A stretch of DNA of 40,111 nucleotides, taken from positions 1-40,111 of the forward strand of contig NZ_JAHQUY010000029.1 of the NCBI RefSeq assembly GCF_019052365.1, in the 5' to 3' direction. The DNA comes from Leyella stercorea (GTDB lineage: Bacteria > Bacteroidota > Bacteroidia > Bacteroidales > Bacteroidaceae). Below are positions 40,096 through 40,111 of this stretch, one piece after another (the first letter of the stretch is position 1; each line of letters opens with the position of its first letter). The notes beneath the pieces were generated by a model. It did no database searches. It saw nothing but the letters and a program-made list of their open reading frames with translations, and was not told the origin of the DNA. Made by a program: the position numbers and the translations under genes.

Positions 40096-40111
40096 ATGAG
40101 TAAAAAGTTGC
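40096..40111 (+). CDS. Possible start of a gene cut by the window edge
   Basis: ATG at 40096 followed by codons for Ser-Lys-Lys-Leu, running off the end. The A/T-rich upstream sequence and lysine-rich start are compatible with a real gene divergent from rnr, but five codons cannot establish it. Otherwise 39946-40095 shows no recognisable feature. Confidence 0.25.

Overview
The window looks like a Bacteroidales chromosome, most likely Prevotella-like. The reasons are the porU-porV pair of the type IX secretion system (T9SS), a SusC/SusD pair, three large enzymes with T9SS-type C-terminal sorting domains, the rplM-rpsI-rpsB-tsf ribosomal operon, and Bacteroidetes-type promoters (TTTG, about 20 bp, TAnnTTTG) before several genes. 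The genus is an inference. Nearly all genes lie on the minus strand; ridA and an Rpn-family nuclease gene are the plus-strand exceptions.

Layout. 1-974: tRNA-Val with its own promoter and UUCG-loop terminator, then about 700 bp of repeats. 975-6296: porU-porV-ispF. 6591-7208: an FAH-family hydrolase. 7292-10375: rplM-rpsI-rpsB-tsf with a structured leader. 10475-11112: ridA, with palindromic repeats in its 5' region. 11474-16611: a prolyl oligopeptidase and an unusual receiver-receiver-PPDK_N protein. 16970-20151: a divergent GH85-like endoglycosidase flanked by two sets of short-period repeats. 20573-22823: an accessory island with an Rpn nuclease and a DUF4143-type ATPase, convergent. 22953-36223: a polysaccharide-utilisation operon of two GH85 endo-beta-N-acetylglucosaminidases, SusC and SusD, closed by a strong terminator. 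36302-37569: a REP-associated tyrosine transposase (RAYT) embedded in palindromic repeats. 37588-39783: rnr (RNase R). The last 330 bp are mostly non-coding.

How the genes fit together. The three GH85-type proteins carry T9SS-style C-termini, and PorU (sortase) and PorV (outer-membrane shuttle) of that system are encoded in the same window. A reasonable model is that GH85 enzymes displayed at the surface release N-glycans by cutting the chitobiose core, and SusC/SusD import them. No exoglycosidase and no dedicated regulator is seen in the locus.

Most notable is the non-coding DNA. A palindromic repeat (GTGCA-rich arms, 3-4 nt loop, C5T tail, GGTTGG shoulder) occurs at least 21 times full-length. 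Its arms show compensatory changes, it often forms head-to-head pairs, and it is densest around the RAYT gene, including a six-copy 50-bp tandem array that abuts the rnr stop codon. This looks like a REP/RAYT system in a Bacteroidete. A second structured element of about 120 bp occurs twice, each time between convergent genes. CACAGA-type arrays, 22-bp and 10-bp iterons, a 155-bp nested palindrome and duplicated operator-like palindromes complete the picture.
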